From: DATHTC01 sp963746805
Lineage (GTDB): Bacteria; Actinomycetota; Thermoleophilia; Gaiellales; Gaiellaceae
Length of the DNA: 64,000 nt
Direction: 5' to 3'
Assembly (NCBI GenBank): GCA_963746805.1
Contig: CAVVCQ010000001.1
Span: 930,001 to 994,000, forward strand
Position 1 is the stretch's first letter; every line of letters begins with the position of its first letter. Shown in pieces: positions 16,880-24,288 of this stretch. The notes below the pieces were generated by a model. The model did not search any database. It was given only the letters and a program-made list of their open reading frames with translations, and had not been told where the DNA came from. A program made the translations under genes and the position numbers.

Positions 16880-17204
16880 ATGCAAGAGCAACGGACGGGC
16901 GACGACGGAGTCCGCGTCGTGGACAACCCGGCGGAGCTCCGGTACGAGCTCGAGGTGGACGGAGCCCTCGCCGGCGTCCTGCGCTACCGCGTCGAGCCGG
17001 GGACGGTCGTCCTCGTCCACACGGATGTCCACCCGGCGTTCGAGGGCCGCGGGCTCGGCGGACGACTCGTCGTCGGCGCCCTCGACGACATCCGCGCCCG
17101 CGGTTTGCTCGCCGTCCCGCTTTGCCCATTCGCCGCCGACGTACATCCGCCGGCATCCGGAGTACCAGGATCTCGTCGGAGTCGATCCGGCGGTCAGCGA
17201 CTGA
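16880..17204 (+). pseudogene. Small GNAT-type N-acetyltransferase (YidJ-like), +1 frameshift near the C-terminus
   Basis: The N-terminal 87 residues fit the short GNAT family with acetyl-CoA-binding segment THTDV-like strand HTDVHPAFEGRGLGGRLV and the family end LAVPLCPFAAD. The conserved final helix YIRRHPEYQDLV lies one base out of frame. An extra G at about 17141 separates them. With it removed the protein is about 107 residues, normal for this family. As written, the frame runs into the next gene instead. The shift may be a sequence error. Confidence 0.72.
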
Positions 17205-17209
17205 CGGCG

Positions 17210-17500
17210 GTGGAGGAGGAGAAGACGCCGACCTGCACCCACGTCGACACCGTCCGCTTCACCGAGCTGCCCGATCCGCTCCTCGGGTGCGAGGAGTGCC
17301 TGAAGACGGGTGACCGCTGGGTGCACCTGCGCATGTGCCTCGCCTGCGGCAAGGTCGGGTGCTGCGACTCCTCGCCGAACCGGCACGCGACGGCGCACTT
17401 TCACGAGACCGCTCACCCGTTGATCCGCTCGGCCGAGCCCGGCGAGGCGTGGGCGTGGTGCTACGTGGACGAGATCGGGCTCGAGCTCGCCGCGGATTGA
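17210..17500 (+). CDS. UBP-type zinc finger domain protein
   Basis: A 96-residue protein starting at GTG 17210, just after the acetyltransferase stop. It is built of one ZnF-UBP domain with metal ligands in CTHVD, GCEEC, RMCLACGKVGCCD and HATAHFHETAHP. It ends in the family's typical WCYVDEIG. In eukaryotes this fold binds the ubiquitin C-terminus; bacterial actinomycete versions are common and their ligand is unknown. Confidence 0.85.
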   Translation: MEEEKTPTCTHVDTVRFTELPDPLLGCEECLKTGDRWVHLRMCLACGKVGCCDSSPNRHATAHFHETAHPLIRSAEPGEAWAWCYVDEIGLELAAD

Positions 17501-17522
17501 CGCGTTCGGCTAGGTTCGCAGG

Positions 17523-17741
17523 GTGACCGACGTGGTGCGCCTCATGGTGGTCGGCAATTCGCTGGAGGCAGAGACGATCTGCGGGCTCCTGCGAACCGAA
17601 GGGATCGCCTGCGACCACCGCCAGACCGACTTCGGCGCAGGCGCAGGCGACGCGATCGGGGACGTCGGGCCGCGCGAGATCCTGGTCGGGCGAGCCGACG
17701 TCGTGCGAGCGCAGGAGCTCGTCGCCGCCGACCCCGAGTAG
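17523..17741 (+). CDS. DUF2007-type putative signal-transducing protein
   Basis: A 72-residue single-domain protein: VVRLMVVGNSLEAETICGLLRTEGI, then a strand and the closing VGRADVVRAQELVAA. This is the DUF2007 pattern (PII-like fold, role unknown). It starts at GTG 17523, 22 bases after the zinc-finger gene on the same strand, so the two are probably one transcript. Confidence 0.75.
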   Translation: MTDVVRLMVVGNSLEAETICGLLRTEGIACDHRQTDFGAGAGDAIGDVGPREILVGRADVVRAQELVAADPE

Positions 17742-17775
17742 CCGAACCGGAGCGTCGAGGCCGAAACCCGGAGGT

Positions 17776-18918
17776 TCAGCGGAGCGGGCGGAAGAATTCG
17801 CGAATCTCGTTCGCGAGCAGTTCGGGCGCCTCGAGGGCGGCGAAATGCCCGCCGCGCGGCATCTCGGTCCAGCGGGCGATCTCGAAGGAGCCTTCCGCGA
17901 GCTCGCGTGGTGTGCGGACGGCATCGGGGCGATAGCTGTCGGCGAAGACCGCGAACCCGGCCGGCACCTCGATGCGGGTTCCCGACGGAGGCGGCTGGGT
18001 GTCGTGGGCGAAGTCGTAGTAACCGCGCATCGCGGCGCCGATCGCCGCGTTCACCCAGTAGAGCGTCAGGTTGGCGAGGATGCGCCGGCGGCTGATGCCG
18101 GACTCGAGGTCGCCGCCCGTATCGCTGAACGAGCGGAAGAGGTCGACGATCCAGGCGGCCATCCCGGCGGGCGAGTCGGTCAGTCCGTACGCCACGGTCT
18201 GCGGCTTCGTCGCCTGCATCTGCGAGTAGGCGACGTCGTCGCTGCGCCCGGTCGCGGCCCATTCCTTGAACCGCCGCACCGGCTCCGGCCATGGCTCGGG
18301 GGGCGGGTAGAGGTAGAAGGCGCTGAGATGGATACCGACGAGCCGTCGAGGATGCCGACGGGCGAGCTCGATGGTCACGCCGGAGCCGACGTCGCTGCCG
18401 TGGGCGCCGAATCGCTCGTAGCCCAGCCCGTCGGAGAGGAGCCGGCACCACAGGTCGGCGATCGTCGTCTCGAGGAAGGGCTCGGTGAGCGGATCGGAGA
18501 AGCCGTAGCCCGGCAGCGACGGGATCACGACGTCGAACGCGTCCTCGGCGCGCCCTCCGTGGGCGGCGGGGTCGGTCAGGAGCGGCAGCAGATCGAGGTA
18601 TTCGACGAACGAGCTCGGGAAGCCGTGGGTGAGCACGATCGGAAGCGGGTCGGGTCCCCGTCCGCGTTCGTGCACGACGTGGATCCGCAACCCGTCGATC
18701 TCGGCCCGGAAGTGCGCGAGACGGTTGAGCTCCTCCTCGACCTCGCGCCAGTCGAGCTCGGCCCAGCTCGCGAGCAGCGAGCGCAGGTACTCGACGTCGG
18801 CCCCGTACTGCCAGCCCGAGCCGGGCACGTGATCCGGCCACCGTGTCCGGAGGATCCGCTCGCGCAGGTCGGTGAGCACGTCCTCGTCGACGGCGATGCT
18901 GAACGGCTCGATCTCGAT
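17776..18918 (-). CDS. Epoxide hydrolase (EHN-type), start codon not found
   Basis: About 380 residues match microsomal-type epoxide hydrolases. The N-terminal EHN segment (EPFSIAV, then LRTRWPDHVPGSGW) is followed by an alpha/beta hydrolase domain with oxyanion motif HGFPSS, nucleophile Asp in the GSDVGSGV region and a C-terminal GGHFAALE catalytic His. Coordinates begin where family similarity begins. The frame stays open upstream but contains no ATG, GTG or TTG before the tRNA-Pro remnant at 18987-19026. The first internal start is GTG 18879, which would remove about a dozen conserved residues. Either the 5' end was lost by recombination at the remnant or a base is missing downstream of ATG 18994. 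Confidence 0.78.
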   Translation of the reverse strand: MEIEPFSIAVDEDVLTDLRERILRTRWPDHVPGSGWQYGADVEYLRSLLASWAELDWREVEEELNRLAHFRAEIDGLRIHVVHERGRGPDPLPIVLTHGFPSSFVEYLDLLPLLTDPAAHGGRAEDAFDVVIPSLPGYGFSDPLTEPFLETTIADLWCRLLSDGLGYERFGAHGSDVGSGVTIELARRHPRRLVGIHLSAFYLYPPPEPWPEPVRRFKEWAATGRSDDVAYSQMQATKPQTVAYGLTDSPAGMAAWIVDLFRSFSDTGGDLESGISRRRILANLTLYWVNAAIGAAMRGYYDFAHDTQPPPSGTRIEVPAGFAVFADSYRPDAVRTPRELAEGSFEIARWTEMPRGGHFAALEAPELLANEIREFFRPLR

Positions 18919-18986
18919 CGGGGAAGGGTACGCAGCGCGTCGCGTGCGAGCCGCGCCTAGAAGCGGCTCGATCCGCGTCGAGCGTT

Positions 18987-19026
18987 GCGGGCATGGCGCA
19001 GCCTCGTTAGCGCGCCAGTCGGGGGA
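18987..19026 (+). pseudogene. tRNA-Pro 5'-half remnant
   Basis: Bases 18994-19020 match the intact tRNA-Pro gene (from 31202) at 26 of 27 positions, covering the D-arm and the 5' side of the anticodon stem. The match continues into the GGGGGA of the anticodon loop after a one-base gap, and five of seven acceptor-strand bases also agree upstream. The anticodon stem 3' side, T-arm and 3' acceptor strand are absent. It directly abuts the fibronectin gene terminator and the start-less end of the epoxide hydrolase. Confidence 0.75.
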
Positions 19027-19056
19027 AGGGCCGGCCGCTTGGGGTGGGCCGGCCCT
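19027..19056 (-). terminator. Hairpin terminator downstream of the fibronectin-III gene
   Basis: A perfect 10-bp inverted repeat (AGGGCCGGCC / GGCCGGCCCT) with a 10-base loop lies 24 bases past the leftward fibronectin-III gene stop. No T tract is present; the call rests on stem strength and position. Confidence 0.65.
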
Positions 19057-19079
19057 GCAGCAACGACGGCAAGCGCTAC

Positions 19080-20047
19080 TCAGCAGAACTCCGTCACTCC
19101 GTTGCTCGCCTGCGAGGTGTTGCCCGCCTGGTCGACCGCTTTCACGGTGAACGTGTTCGCTCCGCTCGACGTGGCGTAGACGAAGTCCTCGTCGACTCCG
19201 GCTGAGACGGCGAGCGGGCTCAGAACGCCGTTGACGTAGATCTCGTACTCGATCAGGTGCGGCGGATCGGTGTCGTCGGTGGACTGGGTCCAGCCGACAA
19301 AGAACTCCGGGCAACCAAAACTGCCCACGATGCGCACGTTGGTCGGCGCCGTGGGCGGGGTCACGTCGCTCGACGCCTCCGTCGTTAGCGCGACCGCGTT
19401 GCTCGTCGACGCGTTGCCGCTTGCGTCGACCGCTTGGACGGTGAACGCGGTCGTCGTCGAGGGCGTGAGGTGCCGGAGAACGACATCCGTCTCGCCGTAC
19501 CAGTTCAGGTGCTGGGTGACCCGGGCACCGTTGGCGAAGATGCGGTACATGACGAACTCCGAGGTGTCGTCTTCGACACGGTTCCACGTCAGCCGGACCT
19601 GGGAGGGACCTCGCACCTGCCCCGAGAGCGTCGGAGCCGGAGGAGCGGCCGTATCCGCCAGCGTCGTGATCGTGACGATGTTGCTCTTCCCGGACGTGTT
19701 GAGGCTCTTGTCGACGGCGGTCACGTAGAACGTGTACGTCCGGCCGGCGCTGAGCCAGTCGATCGTGAACGTCGTCTGGCCCTGCGGCACGGTGAAGCCC
19801 TGGCCGTCCTTGTTGACGGAGTAGCTGAAGCTCCCCGAGTTGTCCGTGGACGCGCCCCAGGCGAGCGTGACACTCGTCTGGCCCACGCTCGTCGCGTGCA
19901 GATTCGTCGGCGTCGTCGGCGGCGTCTTGTCCCCGGCCGGCGCGGCGGCTTCTTGCCGGCGGCGACCGGGCCAGCGACGACCAACGCAAGAGCAAGAGCG
20001 ACTGCAGCGCCTACCGCACGGCGCAGAACGACCCTCTTCGCGGTCAT
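19080..20047 (-). pseudogene. Secreted fibronectin type III repeat protein, frameshift after the signal peptide
   Basis: Three FN3 modules follow one another: LHATSVGQTSVTLAWGAS..., then PTLSGQVRGPSQVRLTWNRV..., then NVRIVGSFGCPEFFVGWTQS.... Each is introduced by a DTTPP-like linker (DKTPPTTPTN, DTAAPPAP, DVTPPTAPT). A good signal peptide begins at ATG 20047 after GGGAGAGGAAG and ends near VAAGKK, but it is in another frame. One base appears to be missing near 19944. Corrected, the protein is about 322 residues and exported. It would be a cell-surface or secreted binding protein with no catalytic domain. The loss may be a sequence error. Confidence 0.72.
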
Positions 20048-20284
20048 GTGCTTCCTCTCCCAAGAAAGGCCCTGGCGGGCGGGCGGTCTGTGCACCCCTA
20101 TAGCTGCGAACCGCACAAACGGATTTATGCGAATCCTTAAATGTCGATCCGCGGTCAGCGCCGACCTTCGGCACGGTCGCGTGCACGATCGGGGGTCAGG
20201 ACGCAGCACTCGATCGCGCGCTGCTCCCGGCGGTCACGCCGGCTCGTGACGCGGTGCGGGACTCGCGATCGTAGGATTTGCGCG

Positions 20285-20800
20285 ATGACGACCGACGATG
20301 AGACCACCGGCTCCTACTTCGTCGCAAACGTCCGCCAGTTGCGGTGGCAGGAGAACGAGCTGGGCGCAACCTGCGAGTTCGACAAGCACCGCGAACGCTT
20401 CGCCGAATTCGGCATCAATCTGACTGCGCTGGCGCCGGGACAGCCCATGACGATGTACCACCGGGAGCGCTACCAGGAGGGATTCCTCGTGCTGCGCGGT
20501 GAGTGTCTGCTGATCGTCGAGGGCCAGGAGCTGCAGCTCCGGGAGTGGGATTACTTCCATTGTCCGCCCGACGTTGCCCACGCGATCGTCGGAGCGGGCA
20601 CGGGACCGGCCCTCGTCCTCGCCGTTGGGAACCGGCTCGGCCCCGACGTGATCGTCTACCCGCGAGACGAGACGGCGCTGAGGCATGGCGCAGGGGTCGA
20701 GCAGGAGACGCCGCACCCGGCGGAGGCCTACGCGCGCTTCACGAGACCGGCGCCTGACGTTCCCTTCCGGGAGGAGTTCCTGACCGGCTTCACGGCTTGA
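20285..20800 (+). CDS. Cupin-domain protein
   Basis: This 171-residue cytoplasmic protein carries one cupin barrel. The first motif is YHRERYQEGFLVLRGECLLIVEG and the second is PDVAHAIVGAG. The first cupin His-x-His is altered (YHRE), so metal binding may be partial or absent. The start is ATG 20285. Its last 11 bases overlap the end of the convergent alcohol dehydrogenase gene. The function is unknown. Confidence 0.7.
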   Translation: MTTDDETTGSYFVANVRQLRWQENELGATCEFDKHRERFAEFGINLTALAPGQPMTMYHRERYQEGFLVLRGECLLIVEGQELQLREWDYFHCPPDVAHAIVGAGTGPALVLAVGNRLGPDVIVYPRDETALRHGAGVEQETPHPAEAYARFTRPAPDVPFREEFLTGFTA

Positions 20801-21818
20801 TCTGGAACTTCAGGACTTCGCGGTCGTTCATCGCGCGGTAGCCGTCCGGCACGTCCTCGATCGATCCGGTGCGGTCGAAGACACGTCCCGGCTCGATCCG
20901 ACCTTCGATCACGTCGGGCAGCAGCTCCTCGATGTAGGCGCGCACGGGTGCGGGACCGCCTGCGATTGACGCGTTCTTCCAGAAGGCGACGCCGGTGGGG
21001 GTGGTGTCGCGCTCGGGAACGCCGACGCGGCCGATCGCGCCGCCGGGTCGCGCGATCGCGAGCGCGGTCTCGACGGCCTGTTCGAGGCCGACACACTCGA
21101 GCACCGAGTGGGCGCCGTGCTGCGTCAGCTCGCGGACACGCTCGACTGCGTCCTCGCCGCGTTCGCGCACGACGTCGGTGGCGCCGAACTCCTGCCCCAG
21201 CGAGGTTCGCTCGGGGTTGCTGCCGAGCAGGAGGATCCGCTCGGCGCCGAGACGCTTCGACGCGATCACGCCACACAGCCCGACGGCGCCGTCGCCCACG
21301 ACAGCGACCGTCTTGCCGGGACCAACCTTCGCCGTGAGCGCCGCGTGGTAGCCGGTTCCCATCACGTCGGTCAGGGTGAGCAACGACGGCATGAGCGCGT
21401 CGTCCGCACCGACCGGCAGGACCACGAGCGTCCCCTGCGCTTGCGGAACCCGCACCGCCTCGCCCTGGCCGCCGCCGACGTCGACGTCCCCGTACCGGCC
21501 GCCATGGAGACACGAGCTTTGCAGCCCTTCGCGGCAGAAGACACAGGATCCGTCCGACCAGAGGAACGGCGAAACGACCACGTCGCCGACCTTGACGGTC
21601 TCGACGTCGGAGCCGACCTCCTCGACGACGCCGATGAACTCGTGTCCCATCCGCCGGCCGGCATCGTCGTGCGGCATCGACTTGTACGGCCACAGGTCGC
21701 TGCCGCAGATCGCGGCGCGCGTGACCCGGACGAGTGCGTCCGTCCGGTCGATCAACCGGGCGTCCGCGACATCCTCGACCCGGACATCGCCGGCTCCGTA
21801 CATGACGGTTGCGCGCAT
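20790..21818 (-). CDS. Zinc-dependent alcohol dehydrogenase family protein (MDR)
   Basis: This 342-residue medium-chain dehydrogenase/reductase has catalytic-zinc ligands in CGSDLW and GHEFIG. Structural-zinc cysteines are reduced to CVFC...C, and the Rossmann motif is VGDGAVGLCG. The overall pattern resembles actinobacterial zinc-binding dehydrogenases that act on alcohols or aldehydes with NAD(P). The start is ATG 21818. It stands alone on its strand, followed by the SRPBCC operon upstream (gap 108 bases). Confidence 0.82.
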   Translation of the reverse strand: MRATVMYGAGDVRVEDVADARLIDRTDALVRVTRAAICGSDLWPYKSMPHDDAGRRMGHEFIGVVEEVGSDVETVKVGDVVVSPFLWSDGSCVFCREGLQSSCLHGGRYGDVDVGGGQGEAVRVPQAQGTLVVLPVGADDALMPSLLTLTDVMGTGYHAALTAKVGPGKTVAVVGDGAVGLCGVIASKRLGAERILLLGSNPERTSLGQEFGATDVVRERGEDAVERVRELTQHGAHSVLECVGLEQAVETALAIARPGGAIGRVGVPERDTTPTGVAFWKNASIAGGPAPVRAYIEELLPDVIEGRIEPGRVFDRTGSIEDVPDGYRAMNDREVLKFQIKP

Positions 21819-21926
21819 ACGCAGTGACCTCCGATCGCCAAGATGGCCGTGGGTTCAGCCGGTGGCTTTCGTTTCTGTCCCCGGTTCCTGGCGCGTGAAT
21901 CACCACGCGGGACGCGACTCGTCTGG

Positions 21927-22364
21927 TCAGCGCAGGGGTCGCTCCGCTTCGGCTTTCAGGTGGCGCGCTCCATCGGTGAGCGTCTTGTCGAGCACCCTCT
22001 GGAGGGGGCGCCGGAAGATCCGCGCGACGAGGCCGTTGTAGGCCTCCTCGGTGCGGGCAAGCGTTCGCCCGTCGCGGTGGTCGAGCCGCCAGACGTGGAC
22101 CGCGTCGATTCCGAGCGTCCGTCCCGTCCAGGTGATGAGCTGCGGCGGGTCGAGACGCACGATCGTCGACTTGATCGTCCCCGGACCGGCCTTCCAGGAG
22201 AACGCGGTGCCTTCGGCCACGGGGCCGTCGAGCGTCACCGACCGCACGTCGGGATTCCACGCGGGCCAGCGCTCGATCGCGGCGAGGACGCCCCAGACGA
22301 CCTCGATCGGAGCCTCGATCTCGACCTCCGCGGACGAGACGACCGGCGAGGCCGCCGGCGTCAT
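21927..22364 (-). CDS. SRPBCC-family protein (polyketide cyclase/dehydrase type)
   Basis: This 145-residue START/Bet v1-like protein shows the family opening IEAPIEVVWGVLAAIERWPAWNPDV, a central beta sheet, and a long C-terminal helix ending LKAEAERPLR. The fold binds hydrophobic ligands. Its ATG overlaps the stop of the upstream membrane-protein gene as ATGA. It is the last gene of a coupled operon led by an MMPL transporter, so a lipid-like ligand is plausible but unproven. Confidence 0.8.
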   Translation of the reverse strand: MTPAASPVVSSAEVEIEAPIEVVWGVLAAIERWPAWNPDVRSVTLDGPVAEGTAFSWKAGPGTIKSTIVRLDPPQLITWTGRTLGIDAVHVWRLDHRDGRTLARTEEAYNGLVARIFRRPLQRVLDKTLTDGARHLKAEAERPLR

Positions 22365-23005
22365 GCGCGTTGGAGCGAGCCGACCTCGATGGCCGGCTCC
22401 CGGCGCGGCCGCAGCTCGAGCCAGGCGACGCCGGCGAGGAAGAGGGACATGCCGATCGGGCCCATGGGGCGAGCATGGCCGAGCGCGAAGACCGCTGCGC
22501 CCACCGACATGAGCACCAGCGCGCCTGCCGGAGCCCGCCTCCCGATCGCGGTGACGACGGCCAGCACGGTCGCGAGCCAGAGCAGGCCGGCGCCGAAGTA
22601 GAGGATGTACCCGAGCGGCTCCGGCTCGAGGAGCGCGTCGACGAGCCGCCCGGCAGCGGCCTGGTCGGAGACGGCGAGCTCTCCGCCCTTCTGGGCGACG
22701 ATTCCCCAGGCGATGCCGAGGACGGCGTCGAGCGCGGTGTACACGACCACGAAGGGGATGATGAGCACGCGTGCGACGGTCGCAGCACGGCTGTCGAGTC
22801 CCTCGACCAGCAGCCACAGCACGGCCGCGAGCCCGCCGATGAGGAAGAGCTGCGCGACGTGCAGCCCGATGAACAGGCCTGTCTCGTCGCCGACCTCCGG
22901 GTTCTCCGTCGGATGCAGCAGCCCGAGGACGACGTAGAGGATCGGGACGCCGAGCAAGACGGCTCGCCGCACGATGGTGCCGCGGCTGGACGCCTCGGAC
23001 GTCAT
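22361..23005 (-). CDS. Six-helix membrane protein, function unknown
   Basis: This 214-residue protein has about six transmembrane segments: VLLGVPILYVVLGLLHP, LFIGLHVAQLFLIGGLAAVLWLLV, VLIIPFVVVYTALDAVLG, and three further C-terminal helices. Conserved-looking intramembrane residues include LHPTENP and HARPMGPIGM. It starts at ATG 23005 overlapping the hydrolase stop (ATGA) and ends overlapping the SRPBCC start. No family is recognised. Confidence 0.65.
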   Translation of the reverse strand: MTSEASSRGTIVRRAVLLGVPILYVVLGLLHPTENPEVGDETGLFIGLHVAQLFLIGGLAAVLWLLVEGLDSRAATVARVLIIPFVVVYTALDAVLGIAWGIVAQKGGELAVSDQAAAGRLVDALLEPEPLGYILYFGAGLLWLATVLAVVTAIGRRAPAGALVLMSVGAAVFALGHARPMGPIGMSLFLAGVAWLELRPRREPAIEVGSLQRA

Positions 23006-24288
23006 TGCAGAAGGGCGCGGTCGAAGAACCCGACCACGCGGCGCTCGTATTCCTGCGGCTGCGCCTCGATGCCCTTCACGTGGCCGGAGCCCGGGACCTC
23101 CCAGATCTCCGTACGGCCGCGCGCCTGCTCGTAGAAGCCCTCGTTGGCCGGCTGTTCCTCTGGCTGGCCGTTCTCGCCGTACACGAAGAAGGTGGCACCG
23201 GAGATCCTCGGGACGAGACCCTTCAGGTCAGCCGGCGGCAGGTTGCTGGTGAAGATCGCCGACGCGGCAGTGAAGATGCCGAGGCCGACCAGTTCGTCCC
23301 ACCTCGATCCGCCGTTTGCCCAGGTGTCCTTGACCGAGCGGGCGCTGGCGCCCTCGGACATGATCGCCTGTAGCGCTCCGGACTCGGCCGCGGCTTCGAT
23401 CATCATCTCGCCGCCGACCGAAAGGCCAATGCCGCCAATCTTCTGCGGGTCGACGTCGGGTCGGCGCTGGAGGAACGTCACGGCGGCGTGGATGTCACGC
23501 TCGCCCTGCCAGCCGAGCAGGTTCGGGTCGCCCTCACTCTCACCCTCACCGCGGCGATCGAAGAGGAGGACGCCGTAGCCGTGCTGCGCGAGCATCTTCG
23601 CCCTGCTCTGCGAGCCGGCGCGGCCGGGGAACGAGATCACCGCAGCTCCGTTCCGGGACTCGATGTACCAGCCCTTCAGCAGAAGGCCGTCGCTGGTCCT
23701 GAACTCGACCTCCTCGTACGGAGCGCCGAGGTCGGCCGTAGGCACGTATGGCCGGGCCGCATGCGTGATTGCGTAGGAGAACGCCACCGGAAACAGCACG
23801 ACCGCGGCCACAACCAGCGTCCCAGCGGCGATGAGCAGCCTCCGGCCGTACCGCCACCAGAGCCGGCCGCCCTTCCGCGACCGCCAGAGGATCGCGAGGC
23901 CGAGTCCGATCAGCACGAGACCGGCGGCGATGGACAGGAGCCCGGTGTAGTCGTCGCCCGACGGCCCGACTTCCTTCGTGTAGTGGATCGCTTCGACGCC
24001 GCCGAGAACGCCGAGGTAGCCACCGAGGAGCGCGATCGTCGCGCGCGCGCCGGCCCGGGCGCGCGGGTAGAGCCAGATCGCGACCACGAGCAGGGTGAAC
24101 GGGATGAGACCGCCGGCGAGATGGTCCGTAGCCGATGTTCCGGGGTTGGGCTGGAGGAAGCTGTCGTCGATGACGTGGAGCGCGACGACGGCCAGCGCGC
24201 CCCTCGCCAGGCGGGACTCCGTGACGACGCGGGCCCACGCGTCGGTGTGGGCCCGCACGTCGACGGCCGGCGCGGCGGCTTCGCTCAC
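23002..24288 (-). CDS. Membrane-anchored alpha/beta hydrolase
   Basis: The protein has 428 residues. The N-terminal ~190 residues hold about five transmembrane helices. The rest is an alpha/beta hydrolase with strand GAAVISFPGRAGS, nucleophile elbow GLSVGGEM (G-x-S-x-G) and catalytic His in GSGHVKG. It resembles dienelactone hydrolase/prolyl-oligopeptidase-like membrane hydrolases. It would cut an ester or amide at the membrane surface. GTG 24288 overlaps the MMPL stop (GTGA), so translation is probably coupled. Confidence 0.75.
   Translation of the reverse strand: MSEAAAPAVDVRAHTDAWARVVTESRLARGALAVVALHVIDDSFLQPNPGTSATDHLAGGLIPFTLLVVAIWLYPRARAGARATIALLGGYLGVLGGVEAIHYTKEVGPSGDDYTGLLSIAAGLVLIGLGLAILWRSRKGGRLWWRYGRRLLIAAGTLVVAAVVLFPVAFSYAITHAARPYVPTADLGAPYEEVEFRTSDGLLLKGWYIESRNGAAVISFPGRAGSQSRAKMLAQHGYGVLLFDRRGEGESEGDPNLLGWQGERDIHAAVTFLQRRPDVDPQKIGGIGLSVGGEMMIEAAAESGALQAIMSEGASARSVKDTWANGGSRWDELVGLGIFTAASAIFTSNLPPADLKGLVPRISGATFFVYGENGQPEEQPANEGFYEQARGRTEIWEVPGSGHVKGIEAQPQEYERRVVGFFDRALLQ

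Noticed and set aside
16880..17500. A GNAT-zinc finger fusion protein
   Set aside because: The link between the two is out-of-frame sequence; correcting one base gives two normal separate genes.
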